Below are positions 14,401 to 25,179 of a stretch of DNA of 64,000 nt, in pieces (positions within the stretch are counted from its first letter, which is position 1; each line of letters begins with the position of its first letter). The notes under the pieces are model-generated. The model ran no database searches. It was not told the origin of the DNA and saw nothing but the letters and a program-made list of their open reading frames with translations. The stretch is taken from contig NC_091094.1 in NCBI RefSeq assembly GCF_024713975.1, positions 11,951,001-12,015,000 of the forward strand, read 5' to 3'. Position numbers and translations under genes: made by a program. This DNA is from Paralichthys olivaceus. Taxonomy: Eukaryota > Chordata > Actinopteri > Pleuronectiformes > Paralichthyidae.

Positions 14401-15292
14401 CAGGACTAATCCACTCCGCCTCTGCCCATGCCATTCCTCTCATTCTCTACTGCCACAACCTCCACCGCCTTTTAACACTGTAAATTATTTTAAACTAGAA
14501 TGGCGTCAGTAATGTGCATACCTCAGCCAAGACACAACAGTCCCTTTAAATTTGAACACGCCTAATAGCTGAGACCACAATAAACAAGCCACACATTGAT
14601 GGTAGCTTCAACATATCTCATCATCTATCTCTATTTATACAGCGTGCATGAAACCACTCGATCCAGAACCCCAAATCAGCCAGATTTTTTTCATCAGGAT
14701 CTTTGAATGATTAATAATAAGAAATCGTCGACCTGTTTATAAAAGGTAATGTTAAAGAAAGTAATGAAAAGTTCCTGGATCTGACCCTTTGTCTGGATCC
14801 AGTAAAAAATGTAATTGGTCCTTTCTTGGCCCACGTCACATCCTTCAAACAATTTTCATGGAAATATGTTCTGTAGTTTTTGAGAAATCGTACTGCCAAC
14901 AAACAAACAAATGAACCAACCAACCAACAAATAGACAGGTCTGAAAAACCTCATTGGCCAAGATAATAATCATGTGTCCATTCAGTTATTGGTCAATTAA
15001 AACCATTTTTTTGTTCATTCTTATTTATAGAATATAACAGCCTATTTCAACTGTTAATACCGTCACTTTCGAGTGTATAAACAACCCGTCCCGAGAATCA
15101 CTACAGTACCACTGTGCTCTCGTCATGCAAATAGTTTTTTTTTTTAGATCACTAAAATGTTGTTTATATTTTTTTCCTTTCAGAGACATCAGGAATATCG
15201 GCGTGCGGCTGCCCGGTCACATGAAGAGGATAGCCTACAGCATCCTGGGCCTGAAAGATGAGACCAGCTCGCTCAGCGTGTTCGCAGTGTGA
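2462..15292 (+). CDS. epha2: Ephrin type-A receptor 2 (receptor tyrosine kinase)
   Basis: Single-pass receptor tyrosine kinase for membrane-bound ephrin-A ligands; acts in cell contact repulsion and epithelial and lens organisation. Exons: 2462-2537, 3371-3438, 4846-5482, 9299-9454, 9564-9896, 10507-10634, 10756-10933, 11031-11133, 11398-11450, 11544-11669, 11759-11944, 12053-12114, 12431-12640, 12808-12957, 13258-13451, 14137-14292, 15184-15292. All phases agree and total 974 aa (human EPHA2 976). Order: signal peptide (1-22), ephrin-binding domain (about 28-200), Cys-rich/EGF-like part (to about 312), two fibronectin III domains (to about 525), membrane helix (about 535-557), juxtamembrane YVDP..YEDP tyrosines, kinase (about 610-870; glycine loop [23 protein letters not shown]) and SAM (about 900-965). 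EPHA2 rather than another EphA is chosen from the juxtamembrane and kinase wording and from linkage to cplane2 and arhgef19. Teleosts have two epha2 copies; I cannot tell which this is. Confidence 0.96.
5483..9298 (+). other. Large intron 3 of epha2
   Basis: This 3.8 kb intron separates the exon for the ephrin-binding domain from the next Cys-rich exon. It holds a GGA trinucleotide run (about 6537-6560) and a C-rich stretch (about 8210-8330) that produces spurious open frames. A complex, non-repetitive patch lies at about 6715-6850, with a GTTGCCAAGGTGAC motif and an AACCACAG (RUNX-type) motif. I see no coding exon; enhancer content is possible but unproven. Confidence 0.5.
14645..14935 (-). 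repeat. Teleost interspersed repeat copy (family A) in epha2 intron 16
   Basis: The text contains the phrases typical of a common fish nonautonomous repeat in reverse orientation: repeated 'ctggatc' words, 'ttcatggaaat', 'tttttgagaaat' and an AAACAAACAAA end. Related copies in the forward direction are at about 36700-37024 and 51730-51956. Recognition is from remembered fish repeats and similarity between the copies; limits are approximate. Confidence 0.5.
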
Positions 15293-15990
15293 TCTAAAGC
15301 ATTCCTCCAAATCAAAGTGCACTGACCGACCACGCTATTTTACTCATGGAGGACTAAAGTGAAGGGGGGGGGTTAAAACTAGGCTATGCTGCCGAGGTTT
15401 ATTTTTTACCTTTGGTGCAGTGTGGCGCGACTGAAGAGGACCGTACAAGCCACTCAGAAAGGACTGAGATTGAAAACACTTATGTACTTTATAACAAAAG
15501 AAGAGGAATATTTAATCTTTATGTAAAAATGTGTCAAAAGATAAATTATGTGATGTAGTGAGACAGTGCCAGAGTCGGTCTCTGTTTTCAATGAATGACT
15601 GAACTATCTTAAGCTCTTAAAGATGAAAGGGCTTTTTTCTTCCAAGCACTCACTTTATCTGGCCAGTGTGTCTGGATCCTTAAATCAGTTTGTTTTGCTA
15701 CACTTCTTTTTTTTTTTTCAATGAGACTTGCTGTTATATTTGGAATAAGCGTTCCACTCAGGGCAAAGCATCACACATTCTTATGGTTAGTGTGTGTTTC
15801 ACATGATGCGTTTTCCTCTCATCATTTGTTTGTTTACAACTAGTCTTAATTCAACTGTCCATTCTTATTTAATATTTATTTTTACTTTGTATTTATGACA
15901 TTTGTTACATGAGAAAGAGATCTGACCCGGGACATATTTGCCAGGCCGTGTATTTTTGTGTTGAAATAAAATCAGTGTTGCCTGTGACTG
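15293..15990 (+). other. epha2: epha2 3' UTR and poly(A) signal
   Basis: After the TGA stop there is about 0.7 kb of AT-rich sequence without coding character. It ends near an AATAAA at 15965-15970, followed by a TG-rich stretch as expected downstream of a cleavage site. Confidence 0.7.
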
Positions 15991-17689
15991 GATCACTTTC
16001 TTGAACTCAGCAGTCGTCAGTGTTTTTTGTGTTTATATCAGTTTCTAAGTCGTTATTAAATATCGTAGCAATTATTGGATCAGTTAACATAAAACTGAGG
16101 ATTCATGCTCCCCAGAGGGTGAATCCTATTGACTTTGGTGACATTGCCTCTCATGCCACCATGAGGTTGTTTGTACAACTGAGTGAAATACCACAAAAAC
16201 TATTGGATGGATTCATTACTGACATTCACTTACATTGTACTTAATAATACATACAAAATGATAACTGATGAAAACACTGATCTCATTTAAACTGTCCAGG
16301 AATAACAACCTGTACATATTTTATCCATCAATCAGTGCATTTGTAAAGCACTTCACATATGAACAATGAAACACAGAGTACTTGTACCCTACCCATTAAT
16401 GCTCAGAGCAAAACATCATTATCAGGAACTGAGGAAGCTCTGGGGTTAATCTGATAAATTTGAAAGGAGGTTGCACCAAAGGCAGATAAACAAAGAAAGA
16501 TAAAACAGCGAAGATAAAAAAAAAAATGTTATCAGAGATGTGAAAAGGATAAAGATAAAACAATAAAATGCCAAAAGAGATCCTTGATGTGAAGGGATTA
16601 TGATAAAGTAAAAATTAGATAAAGACTAAATAAACTGAAATAAACTGAAATAGAAATAATAAGATTAGATAAAGAAAGAAAAATGATAAAATAATAACAT
16701 ATTAAAAATATAAAATGCTAAAAAAAGGAGTAAATTAGGGTATTAAAAGTGAAAACAATTACAAGAGTAAATAAGTAATTGGATAAATAAATAATTGATA
16801 TGTAAAACAGCCCAAAATCTATAAATAGACAAACACAGACAGATAAACAAACAGATACATTTAAAAAAATGTATTGTTTACTGTATTGTACCTAAATGTT
16901 TGAAAGAGTACAGACATTAATGCTTCCTCTCCTGACATAATGCTCTTCATTCTTACACCATCATAACATGTATCCTAGCAACACTGCTACACATTCAAAC
17001 CCTATATATTCTTCACACTATCGTGATAACCTCTAAAGAACTTTATTCTGACACCATGCTCTTGTCTTACACATGAATTCACCACAACACGTCCTGACTA
17101 TTTTTTTCTCTCTGACAGTCGACTCCTCTTCACACTCAGCAGCACACCCTAACCAAGCTTGTTTCGGTTGATGCCTGTCGTCCAGATGGAGCTGATCAAC
17201 CTCGATGACTTATACCAAGGTGGGGCAGAATGTCACACCTACGCACAACTGTGCTCCATCATACCACTGCCACTTCGACGTATTGACCCCCCTCCCCCTC
17301 TGCCTCTGTAAGGCCTTCAATAGAAATCGGTGCAGTGTCATTTTTGAGACACTTACACACCTTAAAAAAAAAGGTAGATTTTATTACAAATCTTGTCTCA
17401 AAGCTCATTTGGTGCATCTAAATGCTGCATCTCTTGACTTGAGGTTGAGGACGACAGCTCTTTCGCTATCACACGTGATAATTACAGCTTATTCCTTCAC
17501 GTCGCTTCTCACACGAACACACCAAGACAAACACAGGCTGCCAGTAGTCAGGGGTGCGGTGAGAAATTCTGGACCCTTCGACAACCGTTCAACAAAAGTT
17601 CTGACACACTAAATATCTTAAATCTGTGTCATCTTCTTCCCAGCGGAATCATTCAGGGGCATCACATCTCCCACAACCTCCCAGTTGCC
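15991..17689. other. epha2 to hspb7-like spacer with degenerate repeats
   Basis: No gene recognised. About 16090-16225 resembles a widespread fish repeat (phrases 'tgaatcctattgactttggtga' and 'actattggatggatt'). About 16320-16860 begins with an 'atttgtaaagcacttcacat' phrase and runs into an A-rich tract of GATAAA-like units, as in many fish LINE/SINE tails. An open frame at 17205-17612 has no family features. Confidence 0.5.
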
Positions 17690-17697
17690 TATAAAAG
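17690..17697 (+). promoter_or_regulatory. TATA box of the hspb7-like gene
   Basis: A TATAAAAG octamer lies 105 bases before the chosen ATG at 17795. That would put transcription start near 17720 and give a short 5' UTR, as in inducible or muscle-type genes. I found no clean heat-shock element (alternating GAA/TTC triplets at correct spacing) next to it. Confidence 0.6.
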
Positions 17698-17794
17698 AGT
17701 CTTTCATCAGAGACCAGAATCCAAGAGACTAGAATGAGCTCTCCTGGATTGTAGATACAGTCAGCAAGAGATACAGTTCACGTCCTCAGTCTGT

Positions 17795-18804
17795 ATGGAG
17801 AAAGGTCGAGGTATTTTCTCTGAAGATTCAGGATCAAAACCTCAGCAGAGCAGTCGAGAACACAAATTCGCAGGTCAGTTGAACAAAGATTGATGGATAT
17901 GTATGATTTAGAAAACCATCCAGGAGAAACACTCCGTTTTATTTTTGTGTAATAATAATAACAAAGTCATCTATTCTATCACTTGTTCCAGAACATTCGT
18001 ATCCTACTGGGAAGATCCAGGTCATTGGAGACATTTTCCAGTTCACAGTCGATGTGAGCGAATTTTCTCCAGAGGATGTCATCATTACATCCTCAAACAA
18101 CCTGCTGGAGGTCCACGCTGAGAAGGTGAGCCCACCAGTGGGTCTGGTGCAGACAATGGCTAATGTCATCTGTGTAGTCAAAACAAAAAACCACACAGAT
18201 GTTCCTCTGGGATGAGTCACTGATGAGGCAGCTGGATGAGGCATGCTTGTGGAATATATAAAAAAAAAAAAAAGAAAAGATGAATTGATTATGGGATTGC
18301 AGATTATTATTCACACCCTGCATGGCAGCATTGGATGAAAAGCAAGATTTAAATGAACAAAATGAAAGTAAAAAATAGTAAGTTGTAAATACTTTCTGTG
18401 AAACCAAGGTAAATGCGTTTAATTTGTGCTTAAATTGTTTCTAAAGTGGTTATTTAGAAAACAGATGTAGACTTTATGAAGACATGTAGACACCAGAAAG
18501 GTTTCAGGAATTAATTATTTTACAAATATTACCTTGGACTTGTGATCTATGAGCTTTTGTCTTTGTTCGATGACCACGCCAATGTATTCAGTTTGAAAAC
18601 ACTTCCTGGTCTCATAATCTTGCTCAACAGCTGGGAGAAGATGGCACAGTCACAAATACGTTATCCCACCGATGCGCTCTACCATCAGACGTGGACCCTG
18701 TGTCTGTGACCATGTCCCTGGGGAGCAGCGGGGTCCTGACGGTCAGAGCTCACAGGGTCTGTTCTGTCTGTGATCAACATTTTGTTGTTTCAGAAGCAGA
18801 ATAA
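17795..18804 (+). CDS. hspb7: Small heat-shock protein of the HSPB7 (cvHSP) type
   Basis: An alpha-crystallin-domain chaperone; HSPB7 is a heart and muscle protein that limits aggregation and stabilises actin or filamin. Exons: 17795-17873, 17992-18125, 18631-18804 (387 nt, 128 aa, phases agree). Diagnostic blocks: [26 protein letters not shown] followed by a TSSNN patch, EVHAEKLGEDGTV, and [11 protein letters not shown]...LTVRAH. HSPB7 also lies near EPHA2 in mammals, which supports the call. Oddities: the N-terminus is only about 30 residues and lacks the serine tract usual in HSPB7. After the crystallin domain the protein ends in an unrelated Cys-containing tail. A weak splice of GTCTGT (about 18759) to an AG before 18851 would instead give a tail of only one Met. 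It could be a diverged second copy rather than the main hspb7. A poly(A) signal AATAAA is at 19004-19009. Confidence 0.75.
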
Positions 18805-19009
18805 AACTGTCCTCTGATGTCTGTCTCTTTGTTCTGATGTATTTCTACAGATGTAATCTCACCACTACACCAGTGACCCTCCTGTGAAACTCTGGAGTTT
18901 AGTGACCTCTACTGGCGAGTTGAGGATCACACAGTGTACCATTCACAGACTATGGGAAATATGAGAAACCTCATCCAGTACAATTGAAGCCACCAACAAT
19001 GGAAATAAA

Positions 19010-19652
19010 ATGAAAAAAGCAACTTGTTGTTTCTGTTGGTGTGATATTTAAGAATAAGCAATGTAGAATCACAAAGAAACTGCAAGTCTGCGGCTAACTA
19101 CAAGTTTATACACTTTGGTCACAGAGGTGATCGTTTGTTTCTCTGATATTAGATAATTAGCTTTTGATAAAGAAAACCAAACAGTTAAATAATATTCTGG
19201 GTGTTCGGGGTTATCTTCACAACATACTAATTATTTTAAACAACTCTCTTGGTTTTTTAAACTTTGGAAGTGTTATCCATTATAAAAACAAAGGATTACC
19301 TCTGTGACCCACATGTATGATAATACACTGAGTTGACAACTCGTGTCTTAAATGAACCGATAATTGAGCACTTTGACAGATTAGATCCAGATAAACTTGT
19401 GATTGACGACTTCTTGAAGGCAACACGAAAAAAAGGCGGAAGTGACGAAAGTGGTTGTCATGGGATGTTTTGGTTGACGGAAGTGTTCATGAGTTTTACG
19501 CACTAATTTCTGCCCACAGTAGTTTTTAAAGCTCTTACAGTTAATACGACATGTTTTAATATCCACAAGCTAACACCACTTAGCCTCAAACACTCGTCTG
19601 TCTGCTCTGACCTCCGTGCGATGCTACCTCCGTTAGCTTCCGAGCTAACAAC
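19010..19652 (+). promoter_or_regulatory. cplane2 promoter region with ETS-like sites and GCTAA/TTAGC words
   Basis: This spacer contains CGGAAGTG (ETS-type) words near 19437 and 19478, the first followed by TGACG. An X-box-like palindrome is at 19454-19467. Several GCTAA/TTAGC words lie in the last 90 bases before the ATG, as at many fish transcription starts. There is no TATA box, consistent with a housekeeping or ciliary promoter. Confidence 0.45.
19454..19467 (+). promoter_or_regulatory. X-box-like RFX site upstream of cplane2
   Basis: GTTGTCATGGGATG matches the RFX X-box consensus GTHNYYATRRNAAC at all but the last two positions. It lies about 190 bases before the cplane2 ATG, in the range where X-boxes of ciliary genes sit. 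RFX control of ciliary genes is established; use of this site is inferred. Confidence 0.4.
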
Positions 19653-21055
19653 ATGGCAGATGTCCCTGCTCCAGGATCAGTCATCGTAAGTGACTGGCAT
19701 CGATGTAAAGACAGCAAAGAATATTTCAGCAAGATCCTGCACAAGAAGCGACGCAAGAACTTTGGTAGGTTAATAAAGACACTGCAGTGCAACAAGTGGT
19801 TTTACTTGAGAGCTAATTTAAGTTCTTTGGTACTCACATTACACCAGGCATCACGACAAGTGAAAAACTATTGGTTCTTGTAAAATGTGATTCACAGGCT
19901 TGTTGGAGTCTCCAGTGATGCCCCCACATGCAGCTGTGGACACGGTTCATTATAAGATCTTCATCTCTGGAAAGAGTGGAGTTGGTAAAACTGCTCTGGC
20001 TGCACGACTCGCAGGCCTGAATTTTCCACCTGTGCACTACGAAACAACAGGTGGGTCCGTGCAACAGGCTCCTGAACCAGTGTGACTAAGTGGAATACTA
20101 ATAAATGAAACCACTTCAAACTATTCTATTTTTACAATGCGGTGTGACTAATGTGCATCTCCTGTTATTGAAGGTATTGAGACGACAGTGGTGTATTGGC
20201 CAGTGAAGCTGAGAGAAAGTGGACGAGTGATTTTCTTCCGTCTGCAGCTGTGGGACTGTGGAGAGAACGCCTTGCGTAGATTTGACCATTTGCTTCCGGT
20301 ATGTATAACATATACTGTATGTTTTTATATAACTGAGTTGTGAACTAATGAGATATAGAAAAAAAGACTGTACTAAATTTGTATGAAAAACACTTTCAAT
20401 GATCACATTGGACCTCGTGTCACATCACTGTCCTGTGTCTTTCAGTCCTGCAAGGAGCAGGTGGACGCCGTCCTTTTCCTGTTTTCTTTCACTGACAGGA
20501 CGTCCTTCGACGATCTGTCCAATCAGATTGCTAAGTGGACCGGGCCATCTGTGGGTCGAGTTGTAAAACTGGTGGTCGGCACAAAGTATCCTTTTGTGTT
20601 CTTTTGGGTTTCAATTGAGCTATTTTAATAAAGTAATGAACACAGTTATTGAACTCGCGTCAAAGGGTTTGGTCACCAGTTCAATTAATATCCACAGGAG
20701 TAACTCTTACTTCTCGTATTGTACATAAAAATAAGAATTCACTTCAAAACAGCTAAAACACTGTTATCTATGCAAAAGTTTTTTTTAATTAAGTAAATAC
20801 AGACAAGCAGTTGTCCTTAATGCTGGGTTTAGATTTGATCTCTTCATGCACTGTGACGTGGCAGAAAGAGACGTGAGGGACTTTGAGGAGACATGGAGTT
20901 TGCCGCTGCTGCGTGTGGGAGGGGAGGTCAGCGATGGCCTGGGTGACGTAGCTCTGCTCCTCAACTGCCTGGCAGAGCAGCTGTGGCATCAGGACTGTGT
21001 CACAGCTGGATCAGCCCGCCACCCTTCACAGCAGGACGCAGTGACTCTACTCTGA
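19653..21055 (+). CDS. cplane2: Ciliogenesis and planar polarity effector 2 (RSG1), Rab-like small GTPase
   Basis: Atypical small GTPase of the CPLANE complex, which acts with FUZ, INTU and WDPCP at the basal body to allow intraflagellar-transport recruitment and ciliogenesis. Exons: 19653-19764, 19898-20050, 20174-20298, 20446-20585, 20833-21055 (753 nt, 250 aa; human 258). Visible GTPase motifs: P-loop GKSGVGKT (about 61-68), an ETTG..ETTV switch-I region, the WDCGE motif that this family has in place of DTAGQ, and GTKFD for the guanine-specificity loop, split across intron 4. The N-terminal DWHR..EYF region matches RSG1. Linkage to epha2 and arhgef19 is the same as in mammals. A poly(A) signal AATAAA lies at 21359-21364, and the gene runs tail to tail with arhgef19. 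Confidence 0.95.
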
Positions 21056-22006
21056 TACAGAAGAGTGGAGGTGAAATGGACCCCAGGGTGTCTGTCGCTG
21101 AGGGACTGTCCTCAGCAGCTGGTCTGTGAGAATCTCAGATCTCTCAGGATGAGATGGACGCCTTATATATTTCAACAGTTGCTTATTCTCAAAGGTGTCA
21201 ACGTCTCATGGCATGTTAGGAGGCCGATGTATTGACATCATGACCTAAGACCAGATACTATCTGGGACTGATCATATTAATGTGATAAAGCTGGAATGCC
21301 CTCATTGCTTGTTCTTTAAAATCCAGATTCAGTATTTACCAGTTGTTTAGTTGAAAGAAATAAACACCAAGTGCCTCCTGTTTAGTCATCATGTCGACTT
21401 TACATGATTTTTGTGGTCTCCTTCCTCAGCTGTACAGTCAAATTTAAGAAATCTCAATTATCTTTTACCAGGTTTTATTTCAAAACAGTATATAACATCA
21501 GTCAAGCATTAATATCATAAGAGCTCTGAATTGTATTTCTGCAAAATGGTTCTTTTAATCACCTGGGGCCACATGTTCTCAGTAAGAATGTTCATTTAGG
21601 TTTGTGCTAAAATTGAAATAATATTTCACATTGAGAATCAGTTTTGTTGTGTGTTGTTTGTGTTTTGTTATCTTTTTGACCATCTTCATTTGGTTTAGAC
21701 ATTTGTGCATTAGGCTGATTTAATAAGGTCAAAATAATAAGAAAACTGAACATTGCCTAAGAGGCCAATATTAAATAAAAGTTAAAAAAAGATCCCCTCA
21801 CACCGTGTGTCTGCTACTGTGAATTTGCTTGTTTGAATTCTCTTGTGTTTTGTCTTATGATGTCATGTGACTGTGCTGAACATTTTGAAGTGCAGTCAAG
21901 TTCAGATAAATCTCAAGGGTGAAAATGTGTAAATTATCGAAAATATTAACGTGAATTTAAAACAACCAAAGTTTGATGCCTCAAATTCTAAATTGTCATG
22001 ATGCCA
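21056..22006. other. Overlapping 3' end zone of cplane2 (+) and arhgef19 (-)
   Basis: This AT-rich stretch has no coding character on either strand. It carries poly(A) signals in both directions: AATAAA on + at 21359-21364, and on - read as TTTATT at 21474-21479. The two transcripts would therefore end within about 100 bases of each other. I searched the minus strand here for an SH3-coding exon for arhgef19 and found none. Confidence 0.6.
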
Positions 22007-25000
22007 TCACTGTTCACCTGACAGCAACCTCATCCACGCCTCTTTATCTGACCTGTGGTTAAAGAAAAGAAAGCAAAGTAATGACAGATGAATAACTGTC
22101 TGATTGAAGAGATGTAATGATCACTGAGAGTTTTCTCTAACCTTGTGTTCGTGACAAATATCATGGCAGTGGGGTGTCCTACTTGACTTTGAGAGAGATG
22201 TAGCAGGAAGGAGTCTGAAGGTAAATTCAGGACTTCGGGCTTCAGCTGTTCAACACGCACATGTGCAGGGAACTCAGTGTGATCTCGAACTATGAACCGC
22301 TGATCCCTGAGCACGATGCAGAGAGATATCAGTGTTGATTAATGGCCAACAATGGAGATGATCATTTTGATGTTCAACTAAAGCATCTGCTGGGCTGTTT
22401 GGTTTCTCATCAGGAAATATTAACATTATGTCTTGCACCTTTTCAGACTGCAGAAGTAACCTATTTACTTTACTCTAAATCGAATTTAAATTTGTTTAGT
22501 AGTGTTTCTCAAATACCTTTTGGAGGAGATGATCAGGAGATCATTGAAGAGGTGGAGGTAGACGCTGATGAATGATGTTCTGGAGTTATAAGTCCCCTCC
22601 ACAGTCAGCTGTCTCATGGGACCCTGGTGCACCAGGAACCGCCCACTCACCACCAGAGGAACTGACTGGATGGAGGAAGAGGTGGTGGTCTATTAAAATG
22701 TTTACTGCCATCTACAGGTTATATTGAGAAAATAAAGTTTGTTTTAAACTAAAAAAAGAAACATCTCCTCACCTTAACTTTGTCAAAATCCAGCAGCGCC
22801 TCCAGGCAGACCAGCTCCTCAATGTGTTTCATTTTTTGTACTCCCTTGTTACAGTTGGTCACAATCTGGTGAGAGAAAACCAGTGATGAAGTTTTCTGCC
22901 TCACTGACTCTACTCATTGTTGAATCAGTCTTATTACCACAATTTACACGACAACATTACTCGACAACTATCATTCCTCTGTTGACTTCTATCTTGATAT
23001 GATTATTCAGATTTGTGCACTCGAGAGCGAACAGCGTTACCTCATGAATGGCTTTGATTGCTTTTTCAAGATTTGAAATTGAGTCCGTGTCTGGTTCAGT
23101 CAGTTTCAGGATGTTCTGAAATGAAAAACACACTTTATGAAACATTGTGAGCCAAGATGATAAAAAATAAAATCAAAATACTTCAATCAGATGCCTACCT
23201 CCAGCAGAAGTCTAACACGAGTAATCCTCTGGAAGGGAAGGACGAGGAACGACTTGAGATCCTGTCTTTGACAAACAGGGTCACTCTCGAGCTTCTTGAG
23301 TGAAAACACAAAGTCTCTGTTCTGCTGACTGGAAAAAGACCACGAGTGAATGGATTTGATTTACAAAGGTTGATGGTGATAAATACAGAACACACACTTA
23401 CAGCAGCTGGTTGACCAAGTTCTCCTGATACATCATGTTTGTCACATATGGCACATAGAGATCGTGAAACTGTGAACTATGCTGGAGCACAATGTCTCCA
23501 ACCTGAGAGATGAACACACTCTCTCCCAGTCGCATCTCCAGATCCATGAGGAACCTACGAGACACTGGCTCAGTATTAACGTCAATACAACCAGTTCAAA
23601 AATAGAAGAGGTTCTGTGCGTGGCGCTCTTACTTCTCACTGGCTGCCATGATGGGACGAATGTTGGAAAACAAAAAGTGATGCTCCATCGGAGACAGGGT
23701 CTGCTTCAGGGCCTTTGATGCATGGAAATGATTGACAGCCACTCCAAGGCTCCTCAGGTAGGACGCTTCAGAACCGATCAACTCAAACATGGACTTCAAA
23801 TGAACAAAGCAAGAGGGAGCAGGAACATTTTTAATTTAATTTTTTTAAAACGTCTGCTCCAAATACTGATTATTAATAATAGAAAACGTATTACACAGAT
23901 TAATGCATATTCATCTGGCGTTATAAATAATCCTAGACTACGGCACTATTAATTCCTTCATGAGTGACATTTTTGCCATGCTAAGAATGCCTATTTTACT
24001 GAAAGTACTTTGCAGTTTATAAAAATAGTAGTTTTCAGGTCACAAATGTACAGAATATAATCTATGCTAAGACGCAGAATGAACTTTAAATACAAAATGT
24101 TAACATGCTTATGGTAAGAATATCCAGCACCCTACCTTTGCAGGCTAATAAGATGTTACGTGCTAAATTTCAACACATCATAAGTTACGTATCAGTAAAA
24201 GTATGAAATAGAGACTATCATACCTCCTGAAGGTGAATCTCTCTGGCGGTCAAACTGCTGAGCAGGCCAGATGCCTTCACCTCATCTAGATCTTGCCAAA
24301 GGGTGCATGGAGTCACCTTGATGGGTTGAGTTGAAGGTGAGGATGGCGTCGCTTCAGCAGGGTGCAACTGTGGTGATGAGGTCTCAGAATGGGAACGAGG
24401 GCCAAGACGGAACTGCAGACCCTGCAGCGTTATCAGTTCAGACAGAGAACTCTTGTTGAGTCTGTGCAGATCATTCTTCACCTGCAGACAGTAGTCCTGA
24501 TACAGAGGGACTGCAGAGTGGAGAGAGATACAACAGGGTCTTTTTATTGACGATAAACTCAGTGACTTGTAAGAGGCCTCGAGGAGAAGGGCAGGCTTAC
24601 AAACGTGGATGTACTTTGACTGGAATGATATGCTCCACTCTGCCTCCTCTACTGGCTCTCCCTCCCTGGTTTGAACAAGCAAACCAAATTTAGTTACTGG
24701 AGTACACGGAATATTGAAATGATAACTCATTGCCTCTCTTACCCGTCTGCATTTGTATCCTGATCTTCCTCATCAAATCTGGGAACAGAGAGTAACTCGG
24801 GCACTGAGAGCATTTTTGCCAAATTCCACGTGCCCTGTAGAGCCACCGACCTGATGGCAGTCGATATGTCTATGGCAGAGCTGTAGGAAAAATGTTTCAT
24901 CACCAAAATCCTAGATGAATTCAAAAAGTTGCATATTGTTTACTACAGTACTTGAGATCTTTACCTGTCGTCTTCATGCTGGTTCAGGGAGTCATCGCTC

Positions 25001-25179
25001 TCATCAAGAGCTCCACTGTCCTGTGCACCATCGTTCTCCAGGGTGGGAAACTCTGCTGAAAGCTGCTCTCTCGCATACGTGGTCAATTCGTTGATATTTC
25101 CAAAGTGGGAGTGTAGATTAGTGAGGATGCTACTGCTCGAAGCGCTAAGGTTCTCCTCTATGTAATCAGACTGAGCCAT
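22007..25179 (-). CDS. arhgef19: Dbl-family Rho guanine-nucleotide exchange factor, ARHGEF19 (WGEF)-like, without SH3
   Basis: Activates Rho-family GTPases by nucleotide exchange; ARHGEF19/WGEF acts mainly on RhoA, including in planar polarity. Exons, transcript order: 25179-24965, 24880-24743, 24665-24601, 24510-24224, 23793-23633, 23554-23402, 23328-23199, 23115-23041, 22865-22773, 22665-22517, 22306-22142, 22052-22007 (1677 nt, 558 aa, all phases agree). An acidic N-terminus is followed by a linker. The DH domain (about 235-415) has FELIGSEASYLRSL as conserved region 1 and FLVLPFQRITRVRLLLENIL as conserved region 3. The PH domain (about 435-555) has VYLHLFNDLLIIS and ends in EAWM. Dbl identity is firm. 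ARHGEF19 is chosen within the NGEF/ARHGEF5/16/19/26 group because it sits beside epha2 and cplane2. Unlike human ARHGEF19 (802 aa) it stops right after PH, with no SH3, and its N-terminal part is about 130 residues shorter. An upstream exon could be missed. Confidence 0.85.

Noticed and set aside
17205-17612. 135-codon open frame upstream of the hspb7-like gene
   Set aside because: No family features, biased composition, and no link by splice phase to the TATA-driven hspb7-like first exon.
17540-17794. Heat-shock element before the hspb7-like gene
   Set aside because: GAA and TTC triplets occur (for example near 17560) but not with the required two-base spacing.
24224-24730. Single 170-codon reading of the arhgef19 region as one exon
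   Set aside because: A GT donor and AG acceptor within it (24601 to 24510) give in-phase exons 3 and 4, and the intervening peptide has no family match.
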